DNA of 64,000 nucleotides from Herbaspirillum sp. LeCh32-8 (GCF_017814915.1 NZ_JAGIPZ010000001.1:28399-92398), one strand, 5' to 3'. Shown: positions 36,663 through 47,213, counted from the first letter of the stretch. Translations and numbers: made by a program. Notes: a model not told the origin generated them from the sequence alone.

Positions 36663-38201
36663 ATGAACGCACCAAGGAAATCCGTACTGCGCTGGGCGCG
36701 ATGTGCGCTGCTGGTTGCCGGGGCAACCGCATCGCTTTCCGCGATGGCCACCAAGGCCAATGACACCCTGATCTACGCCTCCGACAGCGAGGTCGAGAAC
36801 ATCAGCCAGTACCACAACAACCTGCGCGAAGGCGTGATCCTGGCCCACCTGATCTGGGACACGCTGGTCTACCGCGATCCCAAGACCAACGAGTACAAGC
36901 CCCAGCTGGCCACCGCCTGGAAGTGGGAGTCGCCCACCGCGCTGGTGATGGACCTGCGCCAGGGCGTGCAATTCCAGAACGGCGACAAGTTCAGCGCCGA
37001 CGATGTCGCCTTTACCTTCAACTACGCGGTGTCGCCGGAGTCCAAGGCGGTCACCCGCCAGAACACCGACTGGATCAAGAGTGTCGACAAGCTGGGCGAC
37101 TACAAGGTGCGCATCAACCTGAAGGCGCCGTTCCCGGCCGCGCTGGAATACCTGGCAGGCCCGATGCCGATCTATCCCGCCGCCTACTTCAAGAAGGTCG
37201 GCCTGGAAGGCTTCGCCAAGGCGCCCATCGGCACCGGCCCCTACAAGGTCACCGGCGTGACGCCGGGGCAGGGCGTGACCCTGGTCAAGAACGCCAACTA
37301 CTTCAAGGACAGCCCGCAGGGCCAGCCCTCGATCGGCAATATCAAGTTCGTGGTGATCCCCGATCCGGAGACCCGCGCCGCGCAGCTCATGACCGGCGCC
37401 ATCGACTGGATCTGGCGCGTGCCGCCGGACCAGGCCGACTCGCTCAAGACCAATCCCAAGCTGGCCGTGCAAAGCGGCGAGACGATGCGCGTGGGCTTCA
37501 TCACGCTGGACACCACCGGCACCTCGGCGCCCAATTCGCCGTTCAAGGATGTGCGCGTGCGCCAGGCGGTGAACCATGCGATCAACCGCAAGGGCTACGC
37601 CGACAACCTGATGCGCGGCGGCAGCCAGCCGGTCTATACCGCCTGCTTCCGCACCCAGTTCGGTTGCGATAGCAACGCCGCCATCAAGTTCGACTACAAC
37701 CCGGCCAAGGCCAAGCAGCTGCTGGCCGAAGCCGGCTACCCCAACGGCTTCGACACCGACATCTACGCCTACCGCGAGCGCGAGGTGGCCGAGGCCATCA
37801 TCGGCGACCTGCACAAGGTCGGCATCCGCGCGCGGCTGCACTACATGAAGTTCGCGGCCCTGCAAAACGAATACCGCGCCGGCAAGACGCCGATGAGCTT
37901 CTACTCGTGGGGCTCGTTCTCGATGAACGACACCTCGGCCTTCGCCGGCGTCTACTTCAAGGGCAGCGCCGACGATGTGACCAAGGATCCGCAGCTGCAG
38001 CAATACCTGCAGACCGCCGACTCCTCGATCGACCCGGCGGTGCGCAAGGCCAATTACACCAAGGCTCAGGAACTCATTTCCAAACAGGCTTACGTAGCGC
38101 CGATGTTCTCCTACTCGACGTTCTATGCGTTCAATTCGCAGCTGAAGTTCCAGGGCTATCCGGATGAGCTTCCGCGTTTCTACGAGGCCAGCTGGAAGTA
38201 A
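36663..38201 (+). CDS. Dipeptide-type ABC transporter substrate-binding protein
   Basis: The 512-residue precursor has a signal peptide ending near SAMATKA and the SBP_bac_5 fold (DppA/OppA class): HNNLREGVILAHLIWDTLVY, LRQGVQFQNGDKFSADDV and AVNHAINRKGYADN are diagnostic. A GAAGGGG site precedes the ATG at 36663. It is first in an operon of transporter and two M20 amidohydrolases, so the ligand is likely a peptide or N-acyl amino acid. Confidence 0.9.
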   Translation: MNAPRKSVLRWARCALLVAGATASLSAMATKANDTLIYASDSEVENISQYHNNLREGVILAHLIWDTLVYRDPKTNEYKPQLATAWKWESPTALVMDLRQGVQFQNGDKFSADDVAFTFNYAVSPESKAVTRQNTDWIKSVDKLGDYKVRINLKAPFPAALEYLAGPMPIYPAAYFKKVGLEGFAKAPIGTGPYKVTGVTPGQGVTLVKNANYFKDSPQGQPSIGNIKFVVIPDPETRAAQLMTGAIDWIWRVPPDQADSLKTNPKLAVQSGETMRVGFITLDTTGTSAPNSPFKDVRVRQAVNHAINRKGYADNLMRGGSQPVYTACFRTQFGCDSNAAIKFDYNPAKAKQLLAEAGYPNGFDTDIYAYREREVAEAIIGDLHKVGIRARLHYMKFAALQNEYRAGKTPMSFYSWGSFSMNDTSAFAGVYFKGSADDVTKDPQLQQYLQTADSSIDPAVRKANYTKAQELISKQAYVAPMFSYSTFYAFNSQLKFQGYPDELPRFYEASWK

Positions 38202-38210
38202 GACCGTGTT

Positions 38211-38239
38211 CATCCCTTTCGGCCCCGGCCGAAAGGGAT
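38211..38239. other. Hairpin between binding-protein and permease genes
   Basis: ATCCCTTTCGGCC and GGCCGAAAGGGAT form a 13-bp palindromic stem with a minimal loop and no T run. It sits just after the binding-protein gene and probably stabilises that part of the transcript. Confidence 0.6.
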
Positions 38240-38336
38240 AAGCAGGTTTGATGTCGCGTGAATCTTTGTTCGAGCAGGCTTGCAACTAGCATGCGCCTGA
38301 TGCGTCGCCCCGCCAACCCATAGAGGAAAGGCCGCC

Positions 38337-39254
38337 ATGTTGATCTACATCCTGCGCCGTCTGGCCATCGCCTTGTGCGTGGCGCTGACGGTTTCCGTGG
38401 TCAGCTTCGCGCTGTTGCACATGTCGGGCGACCTCGCCGTGTCGATCGCCGGGCCTGAGGCCACGGCCGCACAGGTCGAGGCGGTGCGCACCCAGTTCGG
38501 GCTGGATCGCCCGATGGCCACGCAATACTTCGAATGGCTGGGCAAGGCGATCCATCTCGATTTCGGCAATTCCTTTTACTTCCAGGGTTCGGTGATGGAG
38601 ATGATCGCCGAGCGTCTGCCGATCACCTTCAAGCTGGGCGGCAGCGCTTTGCTGCTGGCGATCCTGACCGCCATCCCGCTGGGCGTGCTGGCCGCCATCT
38701 ATCGCGACACCTGGCTCGATCGCGCCGCACTGCTGGTGGCGGTGGTGGGGCAGGCCATGCCCAGTTTCTGGTTCGGGCTGACGCTGATCCTGATCTTTGC
38801 CGTCACGCTGCACTGGCTGCCGGTGGCCGGCAACGAGAGCTGGCAGAACTTCATCCTGCCGGCCGTCGCCCTGGGTTACTACGCCATGCCGGCCATGATG
38901 CGCCTGACGCGCGCCGGCATGCTGGAGGTGTTGGGCTCGGACTACATCCGCACCGCGCGCGCCAAGGGCTTGTCCAAATCCAGGGTGGTGTTCAAGCATG
39001 CGTTGCGCAATGCGGTCATTCCGGTGGTGGCGCTGGCGGCGGTGGAGCTGGGCTTCATGCTGGGCGGCTCGGTGGTGATCGAGTCGGTCTACTCCATGCA
39101 GGGCTTGGGCCAGCTTGCCTGGGACGCCATCTCGCGCAACGACTATCCGGTGGTGCAGGCGGTGGTGCTGATCATCGCCATGTTCTACATCGGCCTGACT
39201 TTCCTGGCCGATGTCATCAATGCGCTGCTCGATCCGCGCATCCGTACCCGCTAA
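38337..39254 (+). CDS. ABC transporter permease, DppB type
   Basis: The 305-residue permease has six helices, the typical start MLIYILRRLAIALCVALTVS and the EAA loop in ARAKGLSKSRVVFKHALRNA (positions about 205-225). GAGGAAAGG precedes the ATG. It pairs with the DppC-type permease downstream. Confidence 0.92.
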   Translation: MLIYILRRLAIALCVALTVSVVSFALLHMSGDLAVSIAGPEATAAQVEAVRTQFGLDRPMATQYFEWLGKAIHLDFGNSFYFQGSVMEMIAERLPITFKLGGSALLLAILTAIPLGVLAAIYRDTWLDRAALLVAVVGQAMPSFWFGLTLILIFAVTLHWLPVAGNESWQNFILPAVALGYYAMPAMMRLTRAGMLEVLGSDYIRTARAKGLSKSRVVFKHALRNAVIPVVALAAVELGFMLGGSVVIESVYSMQGLGQLAWDAISRNDYPVVQAVVLIIAMFYIGLTFLADVINALLDPRIRTR

Positions 39255-39290
39255 TTCCGCCAATCCCGCCAACCAGCACAGGGAGCCGAC

Positions 39291-40208
39291 ATGACCGCCA
39301 CCTCCACGACTCTGCAGCCGGGCACGCTGCTGCAGGGCGCCATCAAGCCGACGCCGCCGTGGCGCCGCAAGCTCAATCGCCTGCTCGGCCATCGCGGCCT
39401 GGTGCTGGGTTCCGCCGTGCTGGCGCTGATCATGCTGGCGGCGATCTTCGCGCCGCTGCTGGCGCCGCATGACCCGTTCAACCAGGATGTCTCGGCGCGC
39501 CTGATCCCGCCGGTGTGGAATGCGCAGGGCAGCTGGGAACACATCCTCGGCACCGATAAACTGGGGCGCGATTACCTGTCGCGCCTGATCTACGGCGCAC
39601 GCGTCTCGCTGATCATCGGCATCGCCGCCGCGCTGATCTCGGGGTTGATCGGCACTACGCTGGGCGTGTTGGCCGGCTACTTCGGCGGCCGCACCGACGC
39701 CGTCATCAGCTACCTGATTACCACCCGCCTGGCCATGCCGGTGGTGCTGGTGGCGCTGGCCATGGCTTCGCTGGTGGGCGGCTCGCTCAATGTCGTGATC
39801 GTGTTGCTGGGTTTGTTGCTGTGGGACCGCTTCGCGGTGGTGACGCGTTCGGCCACGCAGCAGTTGCGCGACGCCGAGTTCATCGCGGCGGCCAAGTCCA
39901 TCGGCGCTTCCACCCCCTACATTCTGGTGCGCGAGATCCTCCCCAACATCATGGGCGCGCTGATCGTGGTGGTGACGCTGGAGATGGCGCACGCGATTCT
40001 GCTGGAGGCCACGCTGTCCTTCCTCGGCCTGGGCGTGCAACCGCCGACGCCGTCATGGGGCCTGATGGTGGCCGAGGGCAAGTCCTATATGTTCTTCAAG
40101 CCGTGGGTGATTGTCATCCCGGGCCTGGCGCTGGCGATCCTGGTGCTGGCCATCAACCTGGTGGGCGACGGCATCCGTGACGTCAATGCGCCCGATGGCC
40201 GCAACTGA
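39291..40208 (+). CDS. ABC transporter permease, DppC type
   Basis: The 305-residue permease has the OppC N-terminal domain (LLAPHDPFNQDVSARLIPP), then six helices with HILGTDKLGRDYLSRLIYGAR and the EAA loop AAKSIGASTPYILVREILPN. AGGGAGCC precedes the ATG at 39291. Confidence 0.92.
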   Translation: MTATSTTLQPGTLLQGAIKPTPPWRRKLNRLLGHRGLVLGSAVLALIMLAAIFAPLLAPHDPFNQDVSARLIPPVWNAQGSWEHILGTDKLGRDYLSRLIYGARVSLIIGIAAALISGLIGTTLGVLAGYFGGRTDAVISYLITTRLAMPVVLVALAMASLVGGSLNVVIVLLGLLLWDRFAVVTRSATQQLRDAEFIAAAKSIGASTPYILVREILPNIMGALIVVVTLEMAHAILLEATLSFLGLGVQPPTPSWGLMVAEGKSYMFFKPWVIVIPGLALAILVLAINLVGDGIRDVNAPDGRN

Positions 40209-40232
40209 GCCGCTGAGCACAAGGAGAAAACC

Positions 40233-41243
40233 ATGAGCGTATTGCTTGACGTCAAAAACCTGAAGGTCGACTTGCCGACAGAAAGGGGCATGCTGCACGC
40301 GGTGCGCGGCATCGACTTCCAGGTCAAGCGCGGCGAGATGCTGTGCCTGGTGGGGGAGTCAGGCTGCGGAAAATCGATGACCTCGCTGGCGCTGATGGGC
40401 CTGCTGCCGCGCAAGGCGCAATGCAGCGCCGACTATATCCTGTTCGACGGCAAGGATCTCAACGGCCTGCCCGAGAAGCAGCTGATGCAGCTGCGCGGCA
40501 AGCGCATGGCGATGATCTTCCAGGAGCCGATGACCTCGCTCAATCCCGCCTATACGCTGGGCAACCAGCTGTGCGAGGCGATGCTGCAGCAGCCGGGCGT
40601 GAGCCGCGCCGAGGCGCGCGAGCGGGCGATCTACCTGCTGCACCGCACCGGCATCAGCAATGCCGAGGACCGGCTGCGCCAGTATCCGCACCAGCTCTCC
40701 GGCGGCCTGCGCCAGCGCGTGATGATCGCCATGTCGCTCATGTGCAGCCCGGACCTGATCATCGCCGACGAGCCGACCACCGCGCTGGACGTCACCATCC
40801 AGGCGCAGATCCTGCGCATGATCCGCGAGCTGCAGCAGGAATTCGGCACCGCCGTCATCTTCATCACCCACGACCTGGGCGTGGTGTCGCGCATCGCCGA
40901 CCGCGTGGCGGTGATGTACGCCGGGCAGGTGGTGGAGACCACCGACGTAGCCCAGCTGTACGCCGAGCCGCGCCACCCATACACGCGCGGCCTGCTCAAC
41001 TGTATCCCGGTGCGCGGCAAGACCTTGCCGGGCAGCCGCCTGCAGGCCATCCCGGGCGTGGTGCCCAGCCTGGTGGGCGAGGTCTCGGGCTGCGCCTTCC
41101 GCAACCGCTGCGTGCTGGCCGACGGCGGCTGCGAGGCTGATCCGCCGATGGCCGACAAGGGTAACGCTGCCGCACCGCATTTCGCGCGTTGCCACAAGCT
41201 GGACGCATTGCCGCAAACCGAACGCGTGGAGGCGCTGGCATGA
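40233..41243 (+). CDS. ABC transporter ATP-binding protein, DppD type
   Basis: The 336-residue ATPase has Walker [15 protein letters not shown], signature [13 protein letters not shown], Walker [13 protein letters not shown] and the H-loop FITHDLGVV. The C-terminal oligopeptide extension carries a Cys-rich [15 protein letters not shown] motif, typical of DppD/OppD. It overlaps the DppF-type gene by four bases. Confidence 0.93.
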   Translation: MSVLLDVKNLKVDLPTERGMLHAVRGIDFQVKRGEMLCLVGESGCGKSMTSLALMGLLPRKAQCSADYILFDGKDLNGLPEKQLMQLRGKRMAMIFQEPMTSLNPAYTLGNQLCEAMLQQPGVSRAEARERAIYLLHRTGISNAEDRLRQYPHQLSGGLRQRVMIAMSLMCSPDLIIADEPTTALDVTIQAQILRMIRELQQEFGTAVIFITHDLGVVSRIADRVAVMYAGQVVETTDVAQLYAEPRHPYTRGLLNCIPVRGKTLPGSRLQAIPGVVPSLVGEVSGCAFRNRCVLADGGCEADPPMADKGNAAAPHFARCHKLDALPQTERVEALA

Positions 41244-42124
41244 ATATGGACGACATGGACAAACTGCAACCGGCGCCGTCCGACGGGCCGCGAGATGAGC
41301 CGGGGGCGCAGGGCGACATTGCGCTGGAGCTGTGCGCGCTCTCCAAGGTGTATCAGCTGAAGCGCGGCATGTTCAAGGCGCCGGGCGAGATCCGCGCGGT
41401 CAACGATGTGTCGCTGCGCCTGTATCGCGGCGAGACGCTGGGCCTGGTGGGCGAATCCGGCTGCGGCAAGAGTACGCTGGCCAAGATGCTGCTGGGCCTG
41501 CTGGAGCCGAGCTCGGGCAACGTGCTGTTCAACGGCCGCGAGGTCGATCCGGGCGAGCGCAAGGAGCATGCGCGTCATATTCAGCCAATCTTCCAGGATC
41601 CGTATTCCTCGCTCAACCCGCGCAAGACCGTGGCCGAGATCGTCGGCCTGCCGCTGAAGATCCACGGCATCGGCAACGGCGCCGAGCGTGACAAGAAAGT
41701 GCGCCAGATCCTCGACCTGGTCGGCATGCCCGAACGCACCTACGGCCAGTACCCGAACCAGCTCTCGGGCGGCCAGCGCCAGCGCGTGGCGATTGCGCGC
41801 GCGCTGATCCTGCGTCCCGACGTGCTGATCTGCGACGAGCCGACCTCGGCGCTGGATGTCTCGGTGCAGGCGCAGATCCTGAACCTGCTGCTGGACCTGA
41901 AAGCCGAGTTCGGCCTGACCTACCTCTTCATCAGCCACGACCTGGGCGTGGTGGAGCATCTGGTGGATCGGGTGGCGGTGATGAACAAGGGCAGCATCGT
42001 CGAGCTGCAGACGCGCGAGAAGATTTTCAGCGACGCCCAGCATCCCTACACCCGCATGCTGTTGGCCTCGGCGTTGACGCCGGAGCCCGGCCGGGGTTTG
42101 CCGGAACTGATCGGCGCCGCATGA
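41240..42124 (+). CDS. ABC transporter ATP-binding protein, DppF type
   Basis: The 294-residue ATPase has Walker [14 protein letters not shown], signature [13 protein letters not shown], Walker [12 protein letters not shown] and H-loop ISHDLGVV. It ends soon after the [10 protein letters not shown] motif and lacks the long C-terminal Cys-rich tail common in DppF, so it is slightly short. The ATG at 41240 forms ATGA with the dppD-type stop. Confidence 0.93.
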   Translation: MNMDDMDKLQPAPSDGPRDEPGAQGDIALELCALSKVYQLKRGMFKAPGEIRAVNDVSLRLYRGETLGLVGESGCGKSTLAKMLLGLLEPSSGNVLFNGREVDPGERKEHARHIQPIFQDPYSSLNPRKTVAEIVGLPLKIHGIGNGAERDKKVRQILDLVGMPERTYGQYPNQLSGGQRQRVAIARALILRPDVLICDEPTSALDVSVQAQILNLLLDLKAEFGLTYLFISHDLGVVEHLVDRVAVMNKGSIVELQTREKIFSDAQHPYTRMLLASALTPEPGRGLPELIGAA

Positions 42125-42262
42125 GCTAGACAAACAACTCCAAGCCGCCCCGTTTCCTTTACGCGAAAGCGACACAGGATGCGTCCCGAGGACGCCGAAG
42201 CCGGCAGGGGCATTTGCATTCCGATTTTTTGAGCACACACGTTTGAACAGAGGAGAAGCAGC

Positions 42263-43672
42263 ATGAGCAGAGCACAAGCCATCGCCGGTGTGGAAGCGTA
42301 TTTCGACGACGGCCGTTTCATGGAAACGATGAAGCGCCGCGTCGCCATCCGCACCGAGAGCCAGGAGCCGGCCAGCCGTCCCATCCTGTACGACTACCTG
42401 AACCAGGAGATCGTGCCTTACCTGGCCGGCCTGGGCTTTACCAGCGAGGTGGTCGAGAACCCGCTGCCCAACGGCAGCCCCTTCCTGATTGCCGAACGCA
42501 TGGAGCAGGGCGCGGCGTTCACGCTGCTGACCTACGGCCACGGCGACGTGGTGCGCGGCTATGACAAACAATGGCGCGAAGGGCTTTCGCCATGGCAAAT
42601 CGTGGTCGACGGCGACCGCTGGTACGGCCGCGGCACCGCCGACAACAAGGCACAGCACACGATCAATTTCGCCGCGCTGGAAGAGGTGATGAAGGCACGC
42701 GGCGGCAAGCTGGGCTACAACGTCAAGGTGATCCTGGAGATGGGCGAAGAGACCGGCTCGCCCGGCCTGAACGCGGTGTGCAAGCAGTACGCGCAGCGCC
42801 TGAAGTCGGACGTCTTCATCGCCTCCGACGGCCCGCGCGTGAACGCGCCCACACCGACCATGTTCCTCGGCTCGCGCGGCGGCTGCAACTTCGACCTCAA
42901 GGTCAACCTGCGCGACGGCGGTCACCATTCCGGCAACTGGGGCGGGCTGCTGCGCAATCCCGGAGTGCGCCTGGCCAATGCGATCGCCTGCCTGGTCGAC
43001 GGGCGCGGCCGCATCCGCGTGCCCAGCCTGCTGCCTGCGTCGCTGCCGCAAAGCGTGCGCGAGGCGCTGGCCGACGTGAAGGTCGGCGGCGGCGCCACCG
43101 ATCCCGAGGTTGATGCCGAGTGGGGCGAACCCGGCATGACCCCGGCCGAGCGCGTGTTCGGCTGGAACACGCTGGAGGTGCTGGCCTTCAAGACCGGCAA
43201 TCCGGAAGCGCCGGTCAACGCCATCCCGGGCCACGCCAGCGCGCACTGCCAGATCCGCTTCGTGGTCGGCAGCGACGACCGGAATTTCATCGCCAACATC
43301 CGCGCCCATCTCGACGCGCATGGCTACCATGATGTTGAGGTGACGCTGTCGGGCGTGCAGTTCTCCGCCACGCGCCTGGATCCGGATGACGAGTGGGTGC
43401 GCTGGGGGCTGGCCTCGATGCAGGAGACCAGCGGCAAGAAGCCCACGCTGTTGCCCAACCTGGGCGGCTCGCTGCCCAACGACGTGTTCTCCGAGACGCT
43501 GGGCCTGCCCACGCTGTGGGTGCCGCACTCGTACCCGGCCTGCTCGCAGCACGCGCCCAACGAGCATATACTGGCCAGCGTTTCGCGCGAGTCGCTGCAG
43601 GTTATGGCCGGGCTGTTCTGGGACCTGGCCGAGCAGGGCGCGCAGGTGATGGCGCGCCGCGCGGCGGCCTGA
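42263..43672 (+). CDS. M20 family metallopeptidase
   Basis: The 469-residue di-metal hydrolase belongs to the M20 ArgE/DapE/ACY1/CPG2 class, acting on dipeptides or N-acyl amino acids. Metal motifs: YGHGDVV near residue 93, [12 protein letters not shown] near residue 128, [10 protein letters not shown], and His in GGHHSGNW and GHASAHC of the lid domain. GAGGAGAAGC precedes the ATG. It follows the transporter by 138 bases and probably hydrolyses the imported compound in the cytoplasm. Confidence 0.9.
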   Translation: MSRAQAIAGVEAYFDDGRFMETMKRRVAIRTESQEPASRPILYDYLNQEIVPYLAGLGFTSEVVENPLPNGSPFLIAERMEQGAAFTLLTYGHGDVVRGYDKQWREGLSPWQIVVDGDRWYGRGTADNKAQHTINFAALEEVMKARGGKLGYNVKVILEMGEETGSPGLNAVCKQYAQRLKSDVFIASDGPRVNAPTPTMFLGSRGGCNFDLKVNLRDGGHHSGNWGGLLRNPGVRLANAIACLVDGRGRIRVPSLLPASLPQSVREALADVKVGGGATDPEVDAEWGEPGMTPAERVFGWNTLEVLAFKTGNPEAPVNAIPGHASAHCQIRFVVGSDDRNFIANIRAHLDAHGYHDVEVTLSGVQFSATRLDPDDEWVRWGLASMQETSGKKPTLLPNLGGSLPNDVFSETLGLPTLWVPHSYPACSQHAPNEHILASVSRESLQVMAGLFWDLAEQGAQVMARRAAA

Positions 43673-43707
43673 GCCGACGCAATCGCCGCCATCCACGGAG
43701 AACAACA

Positions 43708-44901
43708 ATGAGCCACGCCAATGCGCTATGCCAGGTCGTCGACCTGGACGACATCAAGGACGAGATCGTCGGCATCCGCCGTCATCTCCACCAGCATCCC
43801 GAGCTGTCCTTCCAGGAGGCCGATACCGCCGCGCTGGTGGCGGCGCGGCTGGAAGAGTGGGGTTATGCAGTCACCCGCCACATCGGCGGCAACGGTCTGG
43901 TGGGCACCTTGCGGGCGGGATCGGGCGCGCGCACCATCGGCCTGCGCGCCGACATGGACGCCTTGCCCATCCACGAGGAAACCGGCCTGTCTTACGCCAG
44001 CTGCAAGCACGGCACCATGCACGCCTGCGGCCATGACGGCCACACCGCCATGCTGCTGGGCGCGGCCAAGCACCTGGCGCGCACGCGCAATTTCGACGGC
44101 ACGTTGAATCTGATCTTCCAGCCGGCCGAGGAGGCCGGGTTCGACAGCGGCGCGCAGAAGATGCTGGAGGACGGCCTGTTCGAGCGTTTTCCCTGCGACG
44201 CCATCTTCGGCATCCACAACCACCCGGGCGTGGCCACCGGCACCTTCATGTTTCGCAACGGGCCGTTCATGGCCGCCTGCGACACCGTCAAGATCAAGCT
44301 GACCGGGCGCGGCAGCCACGCGGCGCGTCCGCACCTGTCGGTCGATCCGGTGGTGGCCGCTTCCAGCCTGGTGATGGCTCTGCAGACCGTGGTTTCGCGC
44401 AATGTCGATCCGATGGAGACCGCCGTGATCACGGTGGGCTCGCTGCATGCCGGTCATGCAGCCAACGTGATTCCCGAGTACGCGACGATGGAGCTGAGCG
44501 TGCGTTCGTTCAAACAGGAGGTGCGCGAGCTCTTGGAGCAGCGCATCCGCGCCCTGGTCGAGACGCACGCGGCCAGCTACGGCGCGCGCGCCGAGATTGA
44601 GTACCTGCGCGGCTATCCGGTGCTGGTCAACAGCGACGCCGAGACCGAATTCGCGCGCGGCGTGGCGCAGGAGCTGGTGGGTGAGGACAAGGTGATTCCG
44701 TCCTTCGGGCCGATCGCCGGCAGCGAGGACTTCGCCTACTACCTGCAGCAGCGCCCGGGCTGCTTCCTGCGTGTGGGCAATGGTCAGGGAAAGCCGATGC
44801 TGCACAACGCCGGTTACGACTTCAACGACGAGAACATCCCCGTTGGCGCCGCCTACTGGACCCGGTTGGTGGAGCGCTGGATGCCGGTCAAGCCTGGCTG
44901 A
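43708..44901 (+). CDS. M20D amidohydrolase (hippurate hydrolase / IAA-amino acid hydrolase type)
   Basis: The 397-residue enzyme belongs to the M20D amidohydrolases that cleave N-acyl amino acids such as hippurate or indole-acetyl conjugates. Motifs: [27 protein letters not shown], the metal site [21 protein letters not shown] and [27 protein letters not shown] precedes the ATG at 43708. With the M20 enzyme upstream and the ABC transporter it completes an uptake-and-hydrolysis unit. Confidence 0.9.
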   Translation: MSHANALCQVVDLDDIKDEIVGIRRHLHQHPELSFQEADTAALVAARLEEWGYAVTRHIGGNGLVGTLRAGSGARTIGLRADMDALPIHEETGLSYASCKHGTMHACGHDGHTAMLLGAAKHLARTRNFDGTLNLIFQPAEEAGFDSGAQKMLEDGLFERFPCDAIFGIHNHPGVATGTFMFRNGPFMAACDTVKIKLTGRGSHAARPHLSVDPVVAASSLVMALQTVVSRNVDPMETAVITVGSLHAGHAANVIPEYATMELSVRSFKQEVRELLEQRIRALVETHAASYGARAEIEYLRGYPVLVNSDAETEFARGVAQELVGEDKVIPSFGPIAGSEDFAYYLQQRPGCFLRVGNGQGKPMLHNAGYDFNDENIPVGAAYWTRLVERWMPVKPG

Positions 44902-44980
44902 AAGCGTTGCCGGGCCTGCTTATGCCGTCGGTGAATAAGCGCATGACGATTGCTTCGTTCATGCCTGAGGACGGCTTCGA

Positions 44981-45062
44981 TATAGTGGGGCCGTCTCCTC
45001 AAAACCTCCTGGAACTATTGAGTTTGAACCCGCCTCGCGCAAGCTAGGCGGGTTTTCTTTTT
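44981..45062 (+). ncRNA. Candidate small RNA with anti-Shine-Dalgarno motif
   Basis: A TATAGT -10 (44981-44986) is followed seven bases later by GTCTCCTCAAAACCTCCTGG, then a terminator with stem AACCCGCCT/AGGCGGGTT (45027-45054) and TTCTTTTT. The predicted 70-base transcript carries two CU-rich anti-Shine-Dalgarno segments, a common design of Hfq-type regulators. The -35 (TTCATG) is weak. A second unit with the same GTCTCCTC start exists at 47401. Confidence 0.5.
45027..45062 (+). terminator. Rho-independent terminator after the M20D gene / small RNA
   Basis: A 9-bp stem AACCCGCCT with AGGCGGGTT, ten-base loop, ends in TTCTTTTT. It ends the candidate small RNA and any read-through from the ABC/M20 operon. 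Confidence 0.9.
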
Positions 45063-45420
45063 GCGCGTCGCCATCTGCATCTGCCTGGCGTCACTCAAGG
45101 CGCAGCGCCAAGCTCATCAGCAGCAATTCTTCTCGACGCGATGGCGGCGTCGGCGCGTGCGCCGGCCGTTCCGTATCCGCACTGTATTCGCACCGTATTT
45201 GCACCCATCTGCATCGCGTTTTTCTCGGGATTTTCCCTATGTGGCGCGAACGCCATAGCGGCTGTTCAAATTCAGGAATTCCCCGATGGTTGCCACGGGG
45301 GCAAATGCCTACCATGAGCATCAATGAAACGCGGTCTGTGTCTCCGGATTCGAAGCAGCACGACGAATTGCCGAAATGAACTATAGACCCTTGTTGATGG
45401 AACATTGATAGGAGGTCGTC
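45063..45420. other. Intergenic region without recognised gene
   Basis: These 358 bases show no persuasive coding frame. They should contain the promoter of the small membrane protein at 45421; only its ribosome site TAGGAGG is clear. Confidence 0.4.
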
Positions 45421-45735
45421 ATGCAATTCGTCGCCGAAACCGTACCGGGTGAGATCACGCTGATGTTCATCAGCTACCTGTTGTTCTGCACCGTGTTGAT
45501 GTATCTGTTCGTGAAGACCGACAACGAATGGGGCCGTTTGGAAGTGTCGCTGGGCGATGCCAAGCGCGACCAGGAAGCCGCAGCCGCATCGGCGCTGCTG
45601 TTCTCCAGCGCCGAGATCGCCGCCGAACCGATGTTCACCGACGAGGCCGCACGCCAATTGCTGCGTCACTGCGCCGAGCATCACGATGTCGACTGCAACT
45701 GCTTCATGCAGGCGCAGCGCAAGGGCGGCGAGTGA
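45421..45735 (+). CDS. Small hypothetical membrane-anchored protein
   Basis: The 104-residue protein has one hydrophobic helix near residues 13-31 (LMFISYLLFCTVLMYLFV) and a soluble Ala/Glu-rich C-terminal part ending with DVDCNCFMQAQ, where the paired Cys may bind metal. TAGGAGGTCGTC is an excellent ribosome site for the ATG at 45421. I do not recognise a family and no neighbour gives a function. Confidence 0.72.
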   Translation: MQFVAETVPGEITLMFISYLLFCTVLMYLFVKTDNEWGRLEVSLGDAKRDQEAAAASALLFSSAEIAAEPMFTDEAARQLLRHCAEHHDVDCNCFMQAQRKGGE

Positions 45736-45919
45736 ATTGATGGAATGTGGCGCCGCTCTTCCCTGCAAGGGAGGAACGGCGCAGACGGAGCCGCAGCCGT
45801 TCACCACGGCGGCTCCGGGCAGGGCGAGGGATAGCAGGGGAAAGCGGATCGGGGGATCCGTGGCAGGGGGCAGTAGAGGGGGTAGTGGAAGGGGAGTTTT
45901 TGTAGTCTGAAGTTTGATG

Positions 45920-46235
45920 TTTGAAGTAAAGGCAGTACCAGGAAATCCGAGCGGGTAGTGGTGCTCAGTCCGGAAGACCGCAGTAGCAGCAAAGGCAGTA
46001 CGCAGCAAAGGCAGCAAAGCAGCAAAGGAAGTGCAGTACTCAGCAATTGAAGTACGCAGTACCGAAGCATCCGTAACAGCAACACCGAAGTAGATGACCG
46101 CAGTAACAGTGCATGCAGTACCTGTAGCAGAAGTTTCCGTAGCAAAAGTATCCGCAGTAGCAGTCTTTGCAGTAGAAGCATCCGCAGTAGCAGCATCCGC
46201 ATTACCTGTAGTTGCAGTAAAGCAGTCTCTTGAGG
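45920..46235. repeat. Low-complexity tract with eleven GCAGTA hexamers
   Basis: GCAGTA occurs at 45932, 45980, 45995, 46033, 46056, 46100, 46115, 46154, 46169, 46194 and 46214, mixed with AGCAGC, AAGCATCCG and TGTAGC blocks. Several intervals are exactly 15 bases. Translation gives alternating Ala/Val or Ser/Thr text with no protein character. It lies between two small genes, upstream of the DUF2026 gene. Confidence 0.7.
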
Positions 46236-46356
46236 GTGGAACGGCAAGTCGTGAGGTCGCGAAGTTCCAACGCGCGTCACGCAACGGGAATGGGCATCAG
46301 CATTCCCGGAGGCGGCCAAGCGGCTTGCCCGTTCTTTTCCATGAGAAAATGGCGGC

Positions 46357-47025
46357 ATGCAAAACTCATCACCATCCTCCCAGTCGTTGCGCCCGCTGAT
46401 TGCGCTGGCCGACTATCAGCGCATTTTCCGTGTCGTGCATTCCGTGCTCCAGAGCGTCGAAGCAGACATTCCGGCCGCAAGCTTTTTCTTCAGCGTCACC
46501 GCGGCACAGATTCTGAAGAAGTTCTACAAACGCAATGCGTTTCCCGTTGCAGGCGCGGCCTTCTACCTGATCAACCAGGACGGCGGCGGCGCCCTGTCCT
46601 TCGGCGAGCTGGGCGAGGATGCCCAATCCGTCACCAGCAACCACGACGCATTCCATACCTGGGTTCAATGCGATGGTTACGCAATCGATTTCATGGCGCC
46701 GGTATTTCAGGAATTGCTCGCGGCTGCGGGCCATGCCCTGCCGGTACCCCGCAACATGTTCCAGAAGGACCTCGGTCGAATGAGCGCTTCGGTGCCGGCC
46801 CTGGCCGCACCCGGTGACTTCTTCCTGGGCCCGAACCTTGAGCTCACGCGCGAGCTGCTGCAACAGTTCATGGCCAAGAAGGCGCTGACCAATCTCTCGC
46901 AGGTCTGCATCGAGTGGTACCGCAAACCGCCCAAGACCATGCCGGACGACCTGGCGCTGCAGGGCGGCGAGGGCGAAATCTCGCGCATCAAGCTCATTCC
47001 CACCGCCATCGACGGCGTCTGGTAA
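46357..47025 (+). CDS. DUF2026 family protein
   Basis: The 222-residue soluble protein resembles the DUF2026 family: LIALADYQRIFRVVHSVLQSVE at the start, CDGYAIDFMAPVFQE and FFLGPNLELTRELLQQFM in the centre. The His-x-Asp like elements (NHDAFHTWVQCDGYAIDF) recall transglutaminase-like folds. The function is unknown. Its ATG lacks a strong ribosome site; a hairpin GGGAATG-N8-CATTCCC at 46286-46307 precedes it. Confidence 0.75.
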   Translation: MQNSSPSSQSLRPLIALADYQRIFRVVHSVLQSVEADIPAASFFFSVTAAQILKKFYKRNAFPVAGAAFYLINQDGGGALSFGELGEDAQSVTSNHDAFHTWVQCDGYAIDFMAPVFQELLAAAGHALPVPRNMFQKDLGRMSASVPALAAPGDFFLGPNLELTRELLQQFMAKKALTNLSQVCIEWYRKPPKTMPDDLALQGGEGEISRIKLIPTAIDGVW

Positions 47026-47122
47026 AAGCAAGGCCGGTACGGCATACAAACCAGGTGCGGGAATAACCGGAAGCGAAGCGGAAGGGAATTCTTGCAGGCG
47101 GGGCCTAAGCCTCCGTAGGGAG

Positions 47123-47150
47123 GGTGTGCTGGACGAGTGTCCAACACACC
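47123..47150. other. Inverted repeat after the DUF2026 gene
   Basis: GGTGTGCTGGAC and GTCCAACACACC pair with one mismatch around GAGT. No T run follows, so termination is uncertain. The surrounding 47026-47213 stretch shows no gene. Confidence 0.5.
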
Positions 47151-47213
47151 ATGCGATCATGCATATCGGTTGCATGTACCGCACTAGAGTCGCCAAGATA
47201 ACCTGCCTGTATG

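Noticed and set aside
45091-46284. Long minus-strand ORF of 397 residues
   Set aside because: It runs through the GCAGTA tract and over the small gene at 45421, giving Thr/Ala-rich text; it is a shadow of low-complexity DNA.
46094-46399. Plus-strand ORF of 101 residues before the DUF2026 gene
   Set aside because: Translation of the GCAGTA tract into alternating Val/Ala; overlaps the DUF2026 start.
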